This document shows positions 11,906 to 25,573 of a stretch of DNA of 64,000 nucleotides, piece after piece. The notes below the pieces were generated by a model. The model saw only the letters and a list, made by a program, of their open reading frames with translations. It was not told the DNA's origin and searched no databases. The translations under genes and the position numbers were made by a program. This DNA comes from Hydractinia symbiolongicarpus (lineage: Eukaryota > Cnidaria > Hydrozoa > Anthoathecata > Hydractiniidae), in contig NC_079880.1 in NCBI RefSeq assembly GCF_029227915.1, forward strand, positions 7,566,001-7,630,000, written 5' to 3'. Position 1 is the stretch's first letter. Each line of letters starts with the position of its first letter.

Positions 11906-14900
11906 GTCCCACAATCAATCGTTTCACTGTTAAAAGCGATGCAACCTAGTAATATCAGAAAAACATCGCTAAATACATGTTGGTACGAATACGTGACGCA
12001 ACCGTTGTACCTCAAACGGACAGATACCGTTAGAAAGTCAATGAAATATAGTTTTTCAAACTGTCTCGAATTCTTCAGCGCGCTAACGGCTAGGATTGGT
12101 CCCACAGTAAAAATTGACTTATTTATCTACATTTTCAAATAAAGCGCTACCACAACGCCCAGTGTAATCGTTGAGTTCAAGCAAATATGTCAAATTAGGA
12201 AGAATGTTATTTCTTGGAGTCCAAATGTCTCATGTCAAAGTCTAAAATCAGTTCAATTAAGACCCACAGTCAGTCATTTCACTCTTAAACGCGATGAAAC
12301 CTAGTAATATAAGAAACATATCGCTAGATACATGTTGGTACAAATTTGTTACGCAATCGTTGTAACTCAAGCGGACTGATACCGTTAGAAACTCAATGAA
12401 TTGTAGTTTTTGAAACTGTCTCGATTTATTCAGTGCGCGCTAACGGCTGCGATTGGACCCACAGTGCAAAAAGACTTATTTATCTAAATGCTTAAATAAA
12501 GCGCTACCACAGCGCCCACTGTAATTGCTCAGTTCCAGCAATCATTTCAAATTAAGAAGAATATTACTTCTTGGAGTTCAATTGTCTAATTTATCACATT
12601 TATAAGGTCAAAGTGCAAAGGCGTTCAATTAAGTCCCACAGTCAATCCTTTCACTGTTAAAAGCGATTTAACCTAGTATAATCGGAAAAATATCGCTTAA
12701 TGCATGTTGGTACGAATATGTGACGCAACCATTGTAACTCAAACGGATTGATACGGCTAGAAAGTCAATGAAATATAGTTTCTGGAAATGTCTCTATTTC
12801 TTCAGCGCGAGCTAACATCTAGGATTGGTCCCACAGTAAAAAATGACTTATTTATCTACATTTGTTTATAAAGCGCTATCACAGCGGCCAGTGTAATCGT
12901 TGAGTTCAAGCAACCATGTCAAAGTAAGAAGAATGTTATTTCTTGCACTCGAAATGTCTCATTTATCACATTTATAAGGTCAAAGTCCAAAATCAGTTCA
13001 AATAAGTCCCACAATCAATCGTTTAAGTTTTAAAAGCGATGCAACCTAGTAGTATCAGAAAAATATCGCTAACTACATGTTGGTACAAATATGAGACGCA
13101 ACCGTTGTAACTCAAACGGATTTATACCGCTAGAAAGCCAATGAAATGAACTTTTTGAAAATGTTTCTATTTCTTTAGCGCGCGCTAACGGCTAGGAATT
13201 GTCCCACAGTAAGAAATGACTTATTTATCTGAATTTTTTAATAAAGCGCTACCACAGCGCCCAGTATAATCGCTGAGTTCCTGCAATAATGTGAAATTAA
13301 GAAGAATGTTATTTCTTGGAATTCAATTGTCTCATTTATCATATTTATAAGGTCAAAGTCTAAGGTCATTTCAATTAAGTCCCACACTCGATCGTTTCAC
13401 TGTTAAAGGCGATGCAACCTAGTAATATCAAAAAAATATCGCTAAATACATGTTGGTACGAATATGTGACGCAACCGTTGTACCTTAAACGGACAAATAC
13501 CGTTAGAGACGCAATGAAATGTAGTTTTTGAAACTGTCTCTATTTCTTCACCGCGCGCTAACGGCTAGGAATTGTCCCACAGTAAGAAATGACTTATTTA
13601 TCAGAATTTTTTAATAAAGCGCTACCACAGCGCCCAGTGTAATCGCTGAGTTCCAGCAATAATGTGAAATTAAGAAGAATGTTATTTCTTGGAATTCAAT
13701 TGTCTCATTTATCATATTTATAAGGTCAAAGTCTAAGGTCATTTCAATTAAGTCCCACACTCGATCGTTTCACTGTTAAAAGCGATGCAACCTAGCAATA
13801 TCAGATAAACATCGCTAAATACATGTTGGTACGAATAAGTGACGCAACCGTTGTACCTCAAACGGACGGATACCGTTAGAAAGTCAACGAAAGTAGTTTT
13901 TGAAACTGTCTCGATTTCTTCACCGCGCTAACGGCTAGGATTGGTCCCACAGGGCAAAATAGCTTATCTATCTACATTTTTATTGAAGCGCTACCACAGC
14001 GGTCAGTGTAATCGCTAAGTTCTAGCAATCATGTCAAAGTAAGACGAATGTTCTTTCTTGGAGTCCAATTGGTTCATTTTTCACATTTATAAGGTCAAAG
14101 TCCAAAATCAGTTTAAATAAGTCCCACAGTCAATCGTTTCACTGTTAAAAGCGATGCAACCTAGTAGAATAAGAAAAATATCGCTAAAGACATGTTGGTA
14201 CGAATATGTTACGCAACCGTTGTAACTTAAAGGGACTGATACCGTTAGAAACTCAATGAAATGTACTTTTTGAAACTGTTTCTATTTCTTCACCGTGCGC
14301 TAACGGCTAGGATTGGTCCCAAAGTAAAAAATAGCTTATTTATCTACATTTTTAAATGAAGCGCTACCACAGCGCCCAGTGTAATCGCTAAGTTCTAGCA
14401 ATCATGTGAAAGTAAGACGAATGTTATTTCTTGGAGTCCAATTGGCTCATTTTTCACATTTATAAGGTCAAAGACCAAAATCAGTTCAAATAAGTCACAC
14501 AGTCAGTCGTTTTACTGTTAAAAGCGATGCAATCTAGTAATATCTGAAACATATCGCTAAGTGGATGTTGGTACGAATATGTGACGCGACCGTGGTACCT
14601 CAAATGGACTGATACCGTTAGAAAGTCAATGAAATGTACTTTTTGAAACTGTTTCTATTTCTTCAGCGCACGCTAACGGCTAGGATTGGTCCCACAGTAA
14701 AAAATAGCTTACTTATCTACATTTTTAAATGAAGCGCTACCACAGCGCCCAGTGTAATCGCTAAGTTCTAGCAATCATGTCAAAGTAAGACGAATGTGAT
14801 TTCTTGGTGTCCAATTGGCTCATTTTTCACATTTATAAGGTCAAAGTCTAAAATCAGTTTAAATAAATCCCACAGTCAATCGTTTCACTGTTAAAAGCGA

Positions 14901-15239
14901 TGCAACCTAGTAGTATCAGAAAAATATCGCTAAAGACATGTTGGTACGAATATGTTACGCAACTGTTGTAACTCAAAGGGACTGATCCCGTTAGAAACTC
15001 AATGAAATGTACTTTTTGAAACTGTTTCTATTTTTTCAGTGCGCGCTAACGGCTAGGATTGGTCCCACAGTAAAAAATAGCTTATTTATCTACATTTTTA
15101 AATGAAGCGCTACCACAGCGCCCAGTGTAATCGCTAAGTTCTAGCAATCATGTCAAAGTAAGACGAATGTTATTTCTTGGAGTCCAATTGGCTCATTTTT
15201 CACATTTATAAGGTCAAAGTCTAAAATCAGTTCAATTAA
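11906..15239 (+). repeat. HOR-B copy 2 (3334-bp nine-mer)
   Basis: This is a full-length copy of the 3334-bp unit at offset 3334 from copy 1, with only scattered point differences (for example CTAACATCT near 12814 where copy 1 has CTAACGGCT). Low divergence between copies 1 and 2 indicates a recent duplication or ongoing homogenisation. Confidence 0.9.
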
Positions 15240-17454
15240 GTCCCACAATCAATCGTTTCACTGTTAAAAGCGATGCAACCTAGTAATATCAGAAAAACAT
15301 CGCTAAATACATGTTGGTACGAATACGTGACGCAACCGTTGTACCTCAAACGGACAGATACCGTTAGAAAGTCAATGAAATATAGTTTTTGAAACTGTCT
15401 CGAATTCTTCAGCGCGCTAACGGCTAGGATTGGTCCCACAGTAAAAATTGACTTATTTATCTACATTTTCAAATAAAGCGCTACCACAACGCCCAGTGTA
15501 ATCGTTGAGTTCAAGCAAATATGTCAAATTAGGAAGAATGTTATTTCTTGGAGTCCAAATGTCTCATGTCAAAGTCTAAAATCAGTTCAATTAAGACCCA
15601 CAGTCAGTCATTTCACTCTTAAACGCGATGAAACCTAGTAATATAAGAAACATATCGCTAGATACATGTTGGTACAAATTTGTTACGCAATCGTTGTAAC
15701 TCAAGCGGACTGATACCGTTAGAAACTCAATGAAATGTAGTTTTTGAAACTGTCTCGATTTATTCAGTGCGCGCTAACGGCTGCGATTGGACCCACAGTG
15801 CAAAAAGACTTATTTATCTAAATGCTTAAATAAAGCGCTACCACAGCGCCCACTGTAATTGCTCAGTTCCAGCAATCATTTCAAATTAAGAAGAATATTA
15901 CTTCTTGGAGTTCAATTGTCTAATTTATCACATTTATAAGGTCAAAGTGCAAAGGCGTTCAATTAAGTCCCACAGTCAATCCTTTCACTGTTAAAAGCGA
16001 TGCAACCTAGCAATATCAGATAAACATCGCTAAATACATGTTGGTACGAATAAGTGACGCAACCGTTGTACCTCAAACGGACGGATACCGTTAGAAAGTC
16101 AACGAAAGTAGTTTTTGAAACTGTCTCGATTTCTTCACCGCGCTAACGGCTAGGATTGGTCCCACAGGGCAAAATAGCTTATCTATCTACATTTTTATTG
16201 AAGCGCTACCACAGCGGTCAGTGTAATCGCTAAGTTCTAGCAATCATGTCAAAGTAAGACGAATGTTCTTTCTTGGAGTCCAATTGGTTCATTTTTCACA
16301 TTTATAAGGTCAAAGTCCAAAATCAGTTTAAATAAGTCCCACAGTCAATCGTTTCACTGTTAAAAGCGATGCAACCTAGTAGAATCAGAAAAATATCGCT
16401 AAAGACATGTTGGTACGAATATGTTACGCAACCGTTGTAACTTAAAGGGACTGATACCGTTAGAAACTCAATGAAATGTACTTTTTGAAACTGTTTCTAT
16501 TTCTTCACCGTGCGCTAACGGCTAGGATTGGTCCCAAAGTAAAAAATAGCTTATTTATCTACATTTTTAAATGAAGCGCTACCACAGCGCCCAGTGTAAT
16601 CGCTAAGTTCTAGCAATCATGTCAAAGTAAGACGAATGTTATTTCTTGGAGTCCAATTGGCTCATTTTTCACATTTATAAGGTCAAAGACCAAAATCAGT
16701 TCAAATAAGTCACACAGTCAGTCGTTTTACTGTTAAAAGCGATGCAATCTAGTAATATCTGAAACATATCGCTAAGTGGATGTTGGTACGAATATGTGAC
16801 GCGACCGTGGTACCTCAAATGGACTGATACCGTTAGAAAGTCAATGAAATGTACTTTTTGAAACTGTTTCTATTTCTTCAGCGCACGCTAACGGCTAGGA
16901 TTGGTCCCACAGTAAAAAATAGCTTACTTATCTACATTTTTAAATGAAGCGCTACCACAGCGCCCAGTGTAATCGCTAAGTTCTAGCAATCATGTCAAAG
17001 TAAGACGAATGTGATTTCTTGGAGTCCAATTGGCTCATTTTTCACATTTATAAGGTCAAAGTCCAAAATCAGTTTAAATAAATCCCACAGTCAATCGTTT
17101 CACTGTTAAAAGCGATGCAACCTAGTAGTATCAGAAAAATATCGCTAAAGACATGTTGGTACGAATATGTTACGCAACTGTTGTAACTCAAAGGGACTGA
17201 TACCGTTAGAAACTCAATGAAATGTACTTTTTGAAACTGTTTCTATTTTTTCAGTGCGCGCTAACGGCTAGGATTGGTCCCACAGTAAAAAATAGCTTAT
17301 TTATCTACATTTTTAAATGAAGCGCTACCACAGCGCCCAGTGTAATCGCTAAGTTCTAGCAATCATGTCAAAGTAAGACGAATGTTATTTCTTGGAGTCC
17401 AATTGGCTCATTTTTCACATTTATAAGGTCAAAGTCTAAAATCAGTTCAATTAA
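15240..17454 (+). repeat. HOR-B copy 3, shortened (2215 bp, six monomers)
   Basis: It follows copy 2 at offset 3334 up to about 15997, then jumps to the position matching 13786 onward (offset 2215). The missing 1119 bp are exactly three monomers. The junction lies in the shared TTAAAAGCGAT tract, so it is an in-register deletion expected from unequal crossing-over between monomers. Confidence 0.88.
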
Positions 17455-20061
17455 GTCCCACAATCAATCGTTTCACTGTTAAAAGCGATGCAACCTAGTA
17501 ATATCAGAAAAACATCGCTAAATACATGTTGGTACAAATTTGTTACGCAATCGTTGTAACTCAAGCGGACTGATACCGTTAGAAACTCAATGAAATGTAG
17601 TTTTTGAAACTGTCTCGATTTATTCAGTGCGCGCTAACGGCTGCGATTGGACCCACAGTGCAAAAAGACTTATTTATCTAAATGCTTAAATAAAGCGCTA
17701 CCACAGCCCCCACTGTAATTGCTCAGTTCCAGCAATAATGTGAAATTAAGAAGAATGTTATTTCTTGCACTCGAAATATCTCATTTATCACATTTATAAG
17801 GTCAAAGTCCAAAATCAGTTCAAATAAGTCCCACAATCAATCGTTTAAGTTTTAAAAGCGATGCAACCTAGTAGTATCAGAAAAATATCGCTAACTACAT
17901 GTTGGTACAAATATGAGACGCAACCGTTGTAACTCAAACGGATTTATACCGCTAGAAAGCCAATGAAATGCACTTTTTGAAAATGTTTCTATTTCTTTAG
18001 CGCGCGCTAACGGCTAGGAATTGTTCCACAGTAAGAAATGACTTATTTATCTGAATTTTTTAATAAAGCGCTACCACAGCGCCCAGTGTAATCGCTGAGT
18101 TCCTGCAATAATGTGAAATTAAGAAGAATGTTATTTCTTGGAATTCAATTGTCTCATTTATCATATTTATAAGGTCAAAGTCTAAGGTCATTTCAATTAA
18201 GTCCCACACTCGATCGTTTCACTGTTAAAGGCGATGCAACCTAGTAATATCAAAAAAATATCGCTAAATACATGTTGGTACGAATATGTGACGCAACCGT
18301 TGTACCTTAAACGGACAAATACCGTTAGAGACGCAATGAAATGTAGTTTTTGAAACTGTCTCTATTTCTTCACCGCGCGCTAACGGCTAGGAATTGTCCC
18401 ACAGTAAGAAATGACTTATTTATCAGAATTTTTTAATAAAGCGCTACCACAGCGCCCAGTGTAATCGCTGAGTTCCAGCAATAATGTGAAATTAAGAAGA
18501 ATGTTATTTCTTGGAATTTAATTGTCTCATTTATCATATTTATAAGGTCAAAGTCTAAGGTCATTTCAATTAAGTCCCACACTCGATCGTTTCACTGTTA
18601 AAAGCGATGCAACCTAGCAATATCAGATAAACATCGCTAAATACATGTTGGTACGAATAAGTGACGCAATTGTTGTACCTCAAACGGACGGATACCGTTA
18701 GAAAGTCAATGAAAGTAGTTTTTGAAACTGTCTCGATTTCTTCACCGCGCTAACGGCTAGGATTGGTCCCACAGGGCAAAATAGCTTATCTATCTACATT
18801 TTTATTGAAGCGCTACCACAGCGGTCAGTGTAATCGCTAAGTTCTAGCAATCATGTCAAAGTAAGACGAATGTTCTTTCTTGGAGTCCAATTGGCTCATT
18901 TTTCACATTTATAAGGTCAAAGTCCAAAATCAGTTTAAATAAGTCCCACAGTCAATCGTTTCACTGTTAAAAGCGATGCAACCTAGTAGAATCAGAAAAA
19001 TATCGCTAAAGACATGTTGGTACGAATATGTTACGCAACCGTTGTAACGTAAAGGGACTGATACCGTTAGAAACTCAATGAAATGTACTTTTTGAAACTG
19101 TTTCTATTTCTTCACCGTGCGCTAACGGCTAGGATTGGTCCCACAGTAAAAAATAGCTTATTTATCTACATTTTTAAATGAAGCGCTACCACAGCGCCCA
19201 GTGTAATCGCTAAGTTCTAGCAATCATGTCAAAGTAAGACGAATGTTATTTCTTGGAGTCCAATTGGCTCATTTTTCACATTTATAAGGTCAAAGACCAA
19301 AATCAGTTCAAATAAGTCACACAGTCAGTCGTTTTACTGTTAAAAGCGATGCAATCTAGTAATATCTGAAACATATCGCTAAGTGGATGTTGGTACGAAT
19401 ATGTGACGCGACCGTGGTACCTCAAATGGACTGATAGCGTTAGAAAGTCAATGAAATGTACTTTTTGAAACTGTTTCTATTTCTTCAGCGCACGCTAACG
19501 GCTAGGATTGGTCCCACAGTAAAAAATAGCTTACTTATCTACATTTTTAAATGAAGCGCTACCACAGCGCCCAGTGTAATCGCTAAGTTCTAGCAATCAT
19601 GTCAAAGTAAGACGAATGTGATTTCTTGGAGTCCAATTGGCTCATTTTTCACATTTATAAGGTCAAAGTCCAAAATCAGTTTAAATAAATCCCACAGTCA
19701 ATCGTTTCACTGTTAAAAGCGATGCAACCTAGTAGTATCAGAAAAATATCGCTAAAGACATGTTGGTACGAATATGTTACGCAACCGTTGTAACTCAAAG
19801 GGACTGATACCGTTAGAAACTCAATGAAATGTACTTTTTGAAACTGTTTCTATTTTTTCAGTGCGCGCTAACGGCTAGGATTGGTCCCACAGTAAAAAAT
19901 AGCTTATTTAACTACATTTTTAAATGAAGCGCTACCACAGCGCCCAGTGTAATCGCTAAGTTCTAGCAATCATGTCAAAGTAAGACGAATGTTATTTCTT
20001 GGAGTCCAATTGGCTCATTTTTCACATTTATAAGGTCAAAGTCCAAAATCAGTTCAAATAA
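17455..20061 (+). repeat. HOR-B copy 4, shortened (about seven monomers)
   Basis: The first monomer (17455-17827) is a composite. It starts like 15240, switches near GGTAC at 17531 to the monomer matching 15671, and then switches again near 17735 to a later monomer. From 17828 it follows 13006 onward at an offset of 4822 through 18201, 18574, 18943, 19316 and 19689. Two jumps within about 200 bp condensed three monomers into one. Confidence 0.82.
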
Positions 20062-22671
20062 GTCCCACAGTAAATCGTTTTACTGTTAAAAGCGATGCAA
20101 TCTGGTAATATCTGAAACATATCGCTAAATGCATGTTGGTACGAATATGTGACGCAACTCTTGTACCTCAAACTGACTGATACTGTTGGAAAGTCAATGA
20201 AATTTAGTCTTTGAAACAGGGTCTATTTCTTCAGCGCGCGCTAACGGCTGCGATTGGACCCACAGTGCAAAAAGACTTATTTATCTAATTGCTTAAATAA
20301 AGCGCTACCACAGCGCCCAGGGTAATCGCTAAGTTCTAGCAATCATGTCAAAGTAAGACGAATGTTATTTCTTGAAGTCCAATTGGCTCATTATTCACAT
20401 TCATAAAGTCAAAGTCCAAAATCAGTTCAAATAAGTCCCACAGTCAATCGTTTTACTGTTGAAAGCGATGCAATTTAGTAATATCTGAAACATATCGCGA
20501 AATGCATGTTGGTACGAATATGTGACGCAACCGTTGTACCTTACACAGACTGATACCGTTAGAAAGTCAATGAAATGTAGATTTTGAAACAGTGTCTATG
20601 TCTTCAGCGTAAGCTAACGGCTAGGAATGTTCCCACAGTAAAAAATAGCTTATTTGTCTACATTTTTAAATGAAACGCTACCACAGCGCCCAGTGTAATC
20701 GCGAAGTTCAAGCAATCATGTCAAATTAAGACGAATGTTCTTTCTTGGAGTCCAATTGGCTCATTTTTCACATTTATAAGGTCAAAGTCCAAAATCAGTT
20801 TAAATAAGTCCCACAGTCAATCGTTTTACTGTTAAAAGCGATGCAACCTAGTAGTATCTGAAACATATCGCTAAATACATGTTGGTACGAATATGTTACG
20901 CAACTGTTATAACTCAAACGGACTGATACCGTTAGAAAGTCAATGAAATGTAGTTTTTGAAACTGTCTCGATTTCTTCAGTGCGCGTTAACGGTTACGAT
21001 TGGTCCCACAGGGCAAAATAGCTTATCTATCTACATTTTTATTGAAGCGCTACCACAGCGGTCAGTGTAATCGCTAAGTTCTAGCAATCATGTCAAAGTA
21101 GGACGAATGTTCTTTCTTGGAGTCCAATTGGCTCATTTTTCACATTTATAAGGTCAAAGTCAAAAATCAGTTTAAATAAGTCCCACAGTCAATCGTTTCA
21201 CTGTTAAAAGCGATGCAACCTAGTAGAATCAGAAAAATATCGCTAAAGACATGTTGGTACGAATATGTTACGCAACCGTTGAAACTCAAAGGGACTGATA
21301 CCGTTAGAAACTCAATGAAATGTACTTTTTGAAACTGTTTCTATTTCTTCACTGTGCGCTAACGGCTATGATTGGTCCCACAGTAAAAAATAGCTTATTT
21401 ATCTACATTTTTAAATGAAGCGCTACCACAGCGCCCAGTGTAATCGCTAAGTTCTAGCAATCATGTCAAAGTAAGACGAATGTTATTTCTTGGAGTCCAA
21501 TTGGCTCATTTTTCACATTTATAAGGTCAAAGACCAAAATCAGTTCAAATAAGTCACACAGTCAGTCGTTTTACTGTTAAAAGCGATGCAATCTAGTAAT
21601 ATCTGAAACATATCGCTAAGTGGATGTTGGTACGAATATGTGACGCGACCGTGGTACCTCAAATGGACTGATACCGTTAGAAAGTCAATGAAATGTAATT
21701 TTTGAAACAGTGTCTATGTCTTCAGCGTAAGCTAACGGCTAGGATAGGTCCCACAGTAAAAAATAGCTTATTTGTCTACATTTTTAAATGAAACGCTACC
21801 ACAGCGCCCAGTGTAATCGCTAAGTTCAAGCAATCATGTCAAATTAAGACGAATGTTATTTCTTGGAGTCCAATTGGCTCATTTTTCACATTTATAAGGT
21901 CAAAGTCCAAAATCAGTTCAAAAGAGTCCCACAGTCAATCGTTTTACTGTTAAAAGCGATGCAATCTGGTAATATCTGAAACATATCGCAAAATGCATGT
22001 TGGTACAAATATGTGACGCAACCGTTGTACCTCCAACAGACTGATACCGTTAGAAAGTCAATGAAATGTAGTTTTTGAAACAGTGTCTCTGTCTTCAGCG
22101 TAATGTAGCGGCTAGGATTGGCCCTACATTAAAAAGTGGGTTTTTTATATACATTTTTAAACAAAGCGATACGACAGCGCCCAGTGTAATCTCTAAGTTC
22201 AAGCAATCATGTCAAATTAAGACGAATGTTATTTCTTGGAGTCCAATTGACTCATTTATCACATTTATAAGAACAAAGTCTAAAATTAATTCAATTAGGT
22301 CCCACAGTCAATCATTTCACTCTTAAACGCGATGCAACCTAGTAATATAAGAAACATATCGCTAAATACATGTTGGTACAAATTTGTTACGCAATCGTTG
22401 TAACTCAAACGGACTGATACTGTTAGAAAGTCAATGAAATTTAGTCTTTGGAACAGGGTCTATTTCTTCAGCGCGCGTTAACGGCTACGATTGGACCCAC
22501 AGTGCAAAAAGACTTATTTATCTAAATGCTTAAATAAAGCGCTACCACAGTGCCCAGTGTAATCGCAAAGTTCTAGCAATCATCTCAAAGTAAGACGAAT
22601 GTTATTTCTTGAAGTCCAATTGGCTCATTATTCACATTCATAAGGTCAAAGTCCAAAATCGGTTCAAATAA
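20062..22671 (+). repeat. Satellite, mixed monomers (includes a block repeated at 23940-25369)
   Basis: About seven monomers without a local short-period HOR. From about 20900 to 22326 the sequence matches about 23940 to 25369 at an offset of 3042-3043. The interval includes the CAGGGCAAAATAGC variant near 21007 and the TACATTAAAAAGTGGG variant near 22125. No gene or RNA feature is seen. Confidence 0.8.
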
Positions 22672-22747
22672 GTCCCACAGTCAATCGTTTCATTGTTGTA
22701 TCATTTATCACATTTATAAGTTCAAAGTCTAAAATCAGTTCAATTAA
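22672..22747 (+). repeat. 76-bp mini-monomer (displaced HOR-A type)
   Basis: The same length and breakpoint as 397-472, with one change (GTTGTATC). It lies in the block that duplicates 1 to about 1200, so it travelled with its neighbours. Confidence 0.87.
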
Positions 22748-25341
22748 GTCCCACAGTCAATCGTTTCACTGTTAAAAGCGATGCAACCTAGTAGTATCAG
22801 GAAAATATCGCCAAATACATATTGGTACGAATATGTGACGCAACCTATGTAACTCAAAGAGACTGATACCGTTAGAAAGTTAATGAAATGTAGTTTTGAA
22901 ACTGTTTCTGTTTACTCAGCGCGCGCTAACGGCTAGGAATGGTCCCGCAGTAAAGAATAGCTTATTTGTCTACATTTTTAAATGAAGCGCTACCACAGCG
23001 CTCAGTGTAATCGCTAAGTTCTAGCAATCATTTCAAACTAAGACGAATGTTATTTCTTGGAGTCCAATTGGCTGATTTTTCACATTTATAAGGTCAAAGT
23101 CCAAAATCAGTTCAAATAAGTCCCACAGTCAATCGTTTTACTTTTGAAAGCGATGCAATCTAGTAATATCTGAAACATATCGCTAAATGCATGTTGGTAC
23201 GAATATGTGACGCAACCGTTGTACCTCAAACGAACTGATACCGTTAGAAAGTCAATGAAATGTAATTTTTGAAACAGTGTCTATGTCTTCAGCGTAAGCT
23301 AACGGCTAGGAATGGTCCCACAGTAAAAAATAGCTTATTTGTCTACATTTTCAAATAAACCGCTACCACAGCGCCCAGTGTAATCGTTGAGCTCAAGCAA
23401 TTATGTCAAATTAGGAAGAATGTTATTTCTTGGAGTCCAAATGTCTCATGTCAAAGTCTAAAATCAGTTCAAAGAAGTCCCACAGTCAATCGTTTTACTG
23501 TTGAAAGCGATGCAATCTAGTAATATCTGAAACATATCGCTAAATGCATGTTGGTACGAATATGTGACGCAACCGTTGTACCTCAAACGGACTGATACCG
23601 TTAGAAGGTCAATGAAATGTAGTTTTTGAAACAGTGTCTATGTCTTCAGCGTAAGCTAACGGCTAGGATTGGTCCTACATTAAAAAATGGGTTCTCTATA
23701 TATATTTTTAAATAAAGCGCTACCACAGCGACCAGTGTAATCGCTGAGTTTTAGCAATCATGGCAAAGTAAGACGAATGTTATTTCTTGGAGTCCAATTG
23801 ACTCATTTATCACATTTATAAGGTCAAAGTCTAAAATTAGTTCAATTAGGTCCCACAGTCAATCATTTCACTGTTAAAAGCGATGCAACCTAGTAATATC
23901 AGAACAATATCGCTAAATACATGATGGTACGAATATGTTACGCAACTGTTATACCTCAAACGGACTGATACTGTTAGAAAGTCAATGAAATGTAGTTTTT
24001 GAAACTGTTTCGATTTCTTCAGTGCGCGTTGACGGTTACGATTGGTCCCACAGGGCAAAATAGCTTATCTATCTACATTTTTAATGAAGCGCTACCACAG
24101 CGGTCAGTGTAATCGCTAAGTTCTAGCAATCATGTCAAAGTAAGCCGAATGTTCTTTCTTGGAGTCCAATTGGCTCATTTTTCACATTTATAAGGTCAAA
24201 GTCCAAAATCAGTTTAAATAAGTCCCACAGTCAATCGTTTCACTGTTAAAAGCGATGCAACCTAGTAGAATCAGAAAAATATCGCTAAAGACATGTTGGT
24301 ACGAATATGTTACGCAACCGTTGTAACTCAAAGGGACTGATACCGTTAGAAACTCAATGAAATGTACTTTTTGAAACTGTTCCTATTTCTTCAGCCGGCG
24401 CTAACGGCTAGGATTGGTCCCACAGTAAAAAATAGCTTATTTATCTACATTTTTAAATGAAGCGCTACCACAGCGCCCAGTGTAATCGCTAAGTTCTAGC
24501 AATCATGTCAAAGTAAGACGAATGTTATTTCTTGGAGTCCAATTGGCTCATTTTTCACATTTATAAGGTCAAAGTCCAAAATCAGTTCAAATAAGTCACA
24601 CAGTCAGTCGTTTTACTGTTAAAAGCGATGCAATCTAGTAATATCTGAAACATATCGCTAAATGCATGTTGGTACGAATATGTGACGCGACCGTTGTACC
24701 TCAAACGGACTGATACCGTTAGAAAGTCAATGAAATGTATTTTTTGAAACACTGTCTATGTCTTCAGCGTAAGCTAACGGCTAGGAATGGTCCCACAGTA
24801 AAAAATAGCTTATTTGTCTACATTTTTAAATGAAACGCTACCACAGCGCCCAGTGTAATCGCTAAGTTCAAGCAATCATGTCAAATTAAGACGAATGTTA
24901 TTTCTTGGAGTCCAAAATGGCTCATTTTTCACATTTATAAGGTCAAAGTCCAAAATCAGTTCAAAAGAGTCCCACAGTCAATCGTTTTACTGTTAAAAGC
25001 AATGCAATCTGGTAATATCTGAAACATATCGCAAAATGCATGTTGGTACAAATATGTGACGCAACCGTTGTACCTCCAACAGACTGATACCGTTAGAAAG
25101 TCAATGAAATGTAGTTTTTGAAACAGTGTCTCTGTCTTCAGCGTAATGTAGCGGCTAGGATTGGCCCTACATTAAAAAGTGGGTTCTTCATATACATTTT
25201 TAAACAAAGCGATACGACAGCGCCCAGTGTAATCGCTAAGTTCAAGCAATTATGTCAAATTAAGACGAATGTTATTTCTTGGAGTCCAATTGACTCATTT
25301 ATCACATTTATAAGAACAAAGTCTAAAATTAATTCAATTAG
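22672..25341 (+). repeat. Satellite, mixed monomers starting with a mini-monomer
   Basis: It begins with a 76-bp mini-monomer (22672-22747). The part from 22276 to about 23475 matches 1 to about 1200, so it is a displaced piece of HOR-A. The part from about 23940 is the second copy of the 3042-bp-spaced block. Monomer variants with TACATTAAAAAATGGG occur near 23680. Confidence 0.8.
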
Positions 25342-25573
25342 GTCCCACAGTCAATCGTTTTACTGTTAAAAGCAATGCAATCTGGTAATATCTGAAACAT
25401 ATCGCAAAATGCATGTTGGTACAAATATGTGACGCAACCGTTGTACCTCCAACAGACTGATACCGTTAGAAAGTCAATGAAATGTAGTTTTTGAAACAGT
25501 GTCTCTGTCTTCAGCGTAATGTAGCGGCTAGGATTGGCCCTACATTAAAAAGTGGGTTCTTCATATACATTTT
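24969..25573 (+). repeat. Recent single-monomer tandem duplication (offset 373)
   Basis: 24969-25200 and 25342-25573 read as identical over about 232 nt. They share private variants such as AAGCAATGC and CCTCCAACAGAC. The second copy then switches to the ACATTTTCAAATAAAGCGCC type of HOR-A. This is one of the youngest events visible in the window. Confidence 0.85.

Noticed and set aside
22075-25369. Two plus-strand 83-codon frames at 22075 and 25118
   Set aside because: They are two copies of the same satellite variant at an offset of 3043, with no recognisable motif and no conservation in other monomers.
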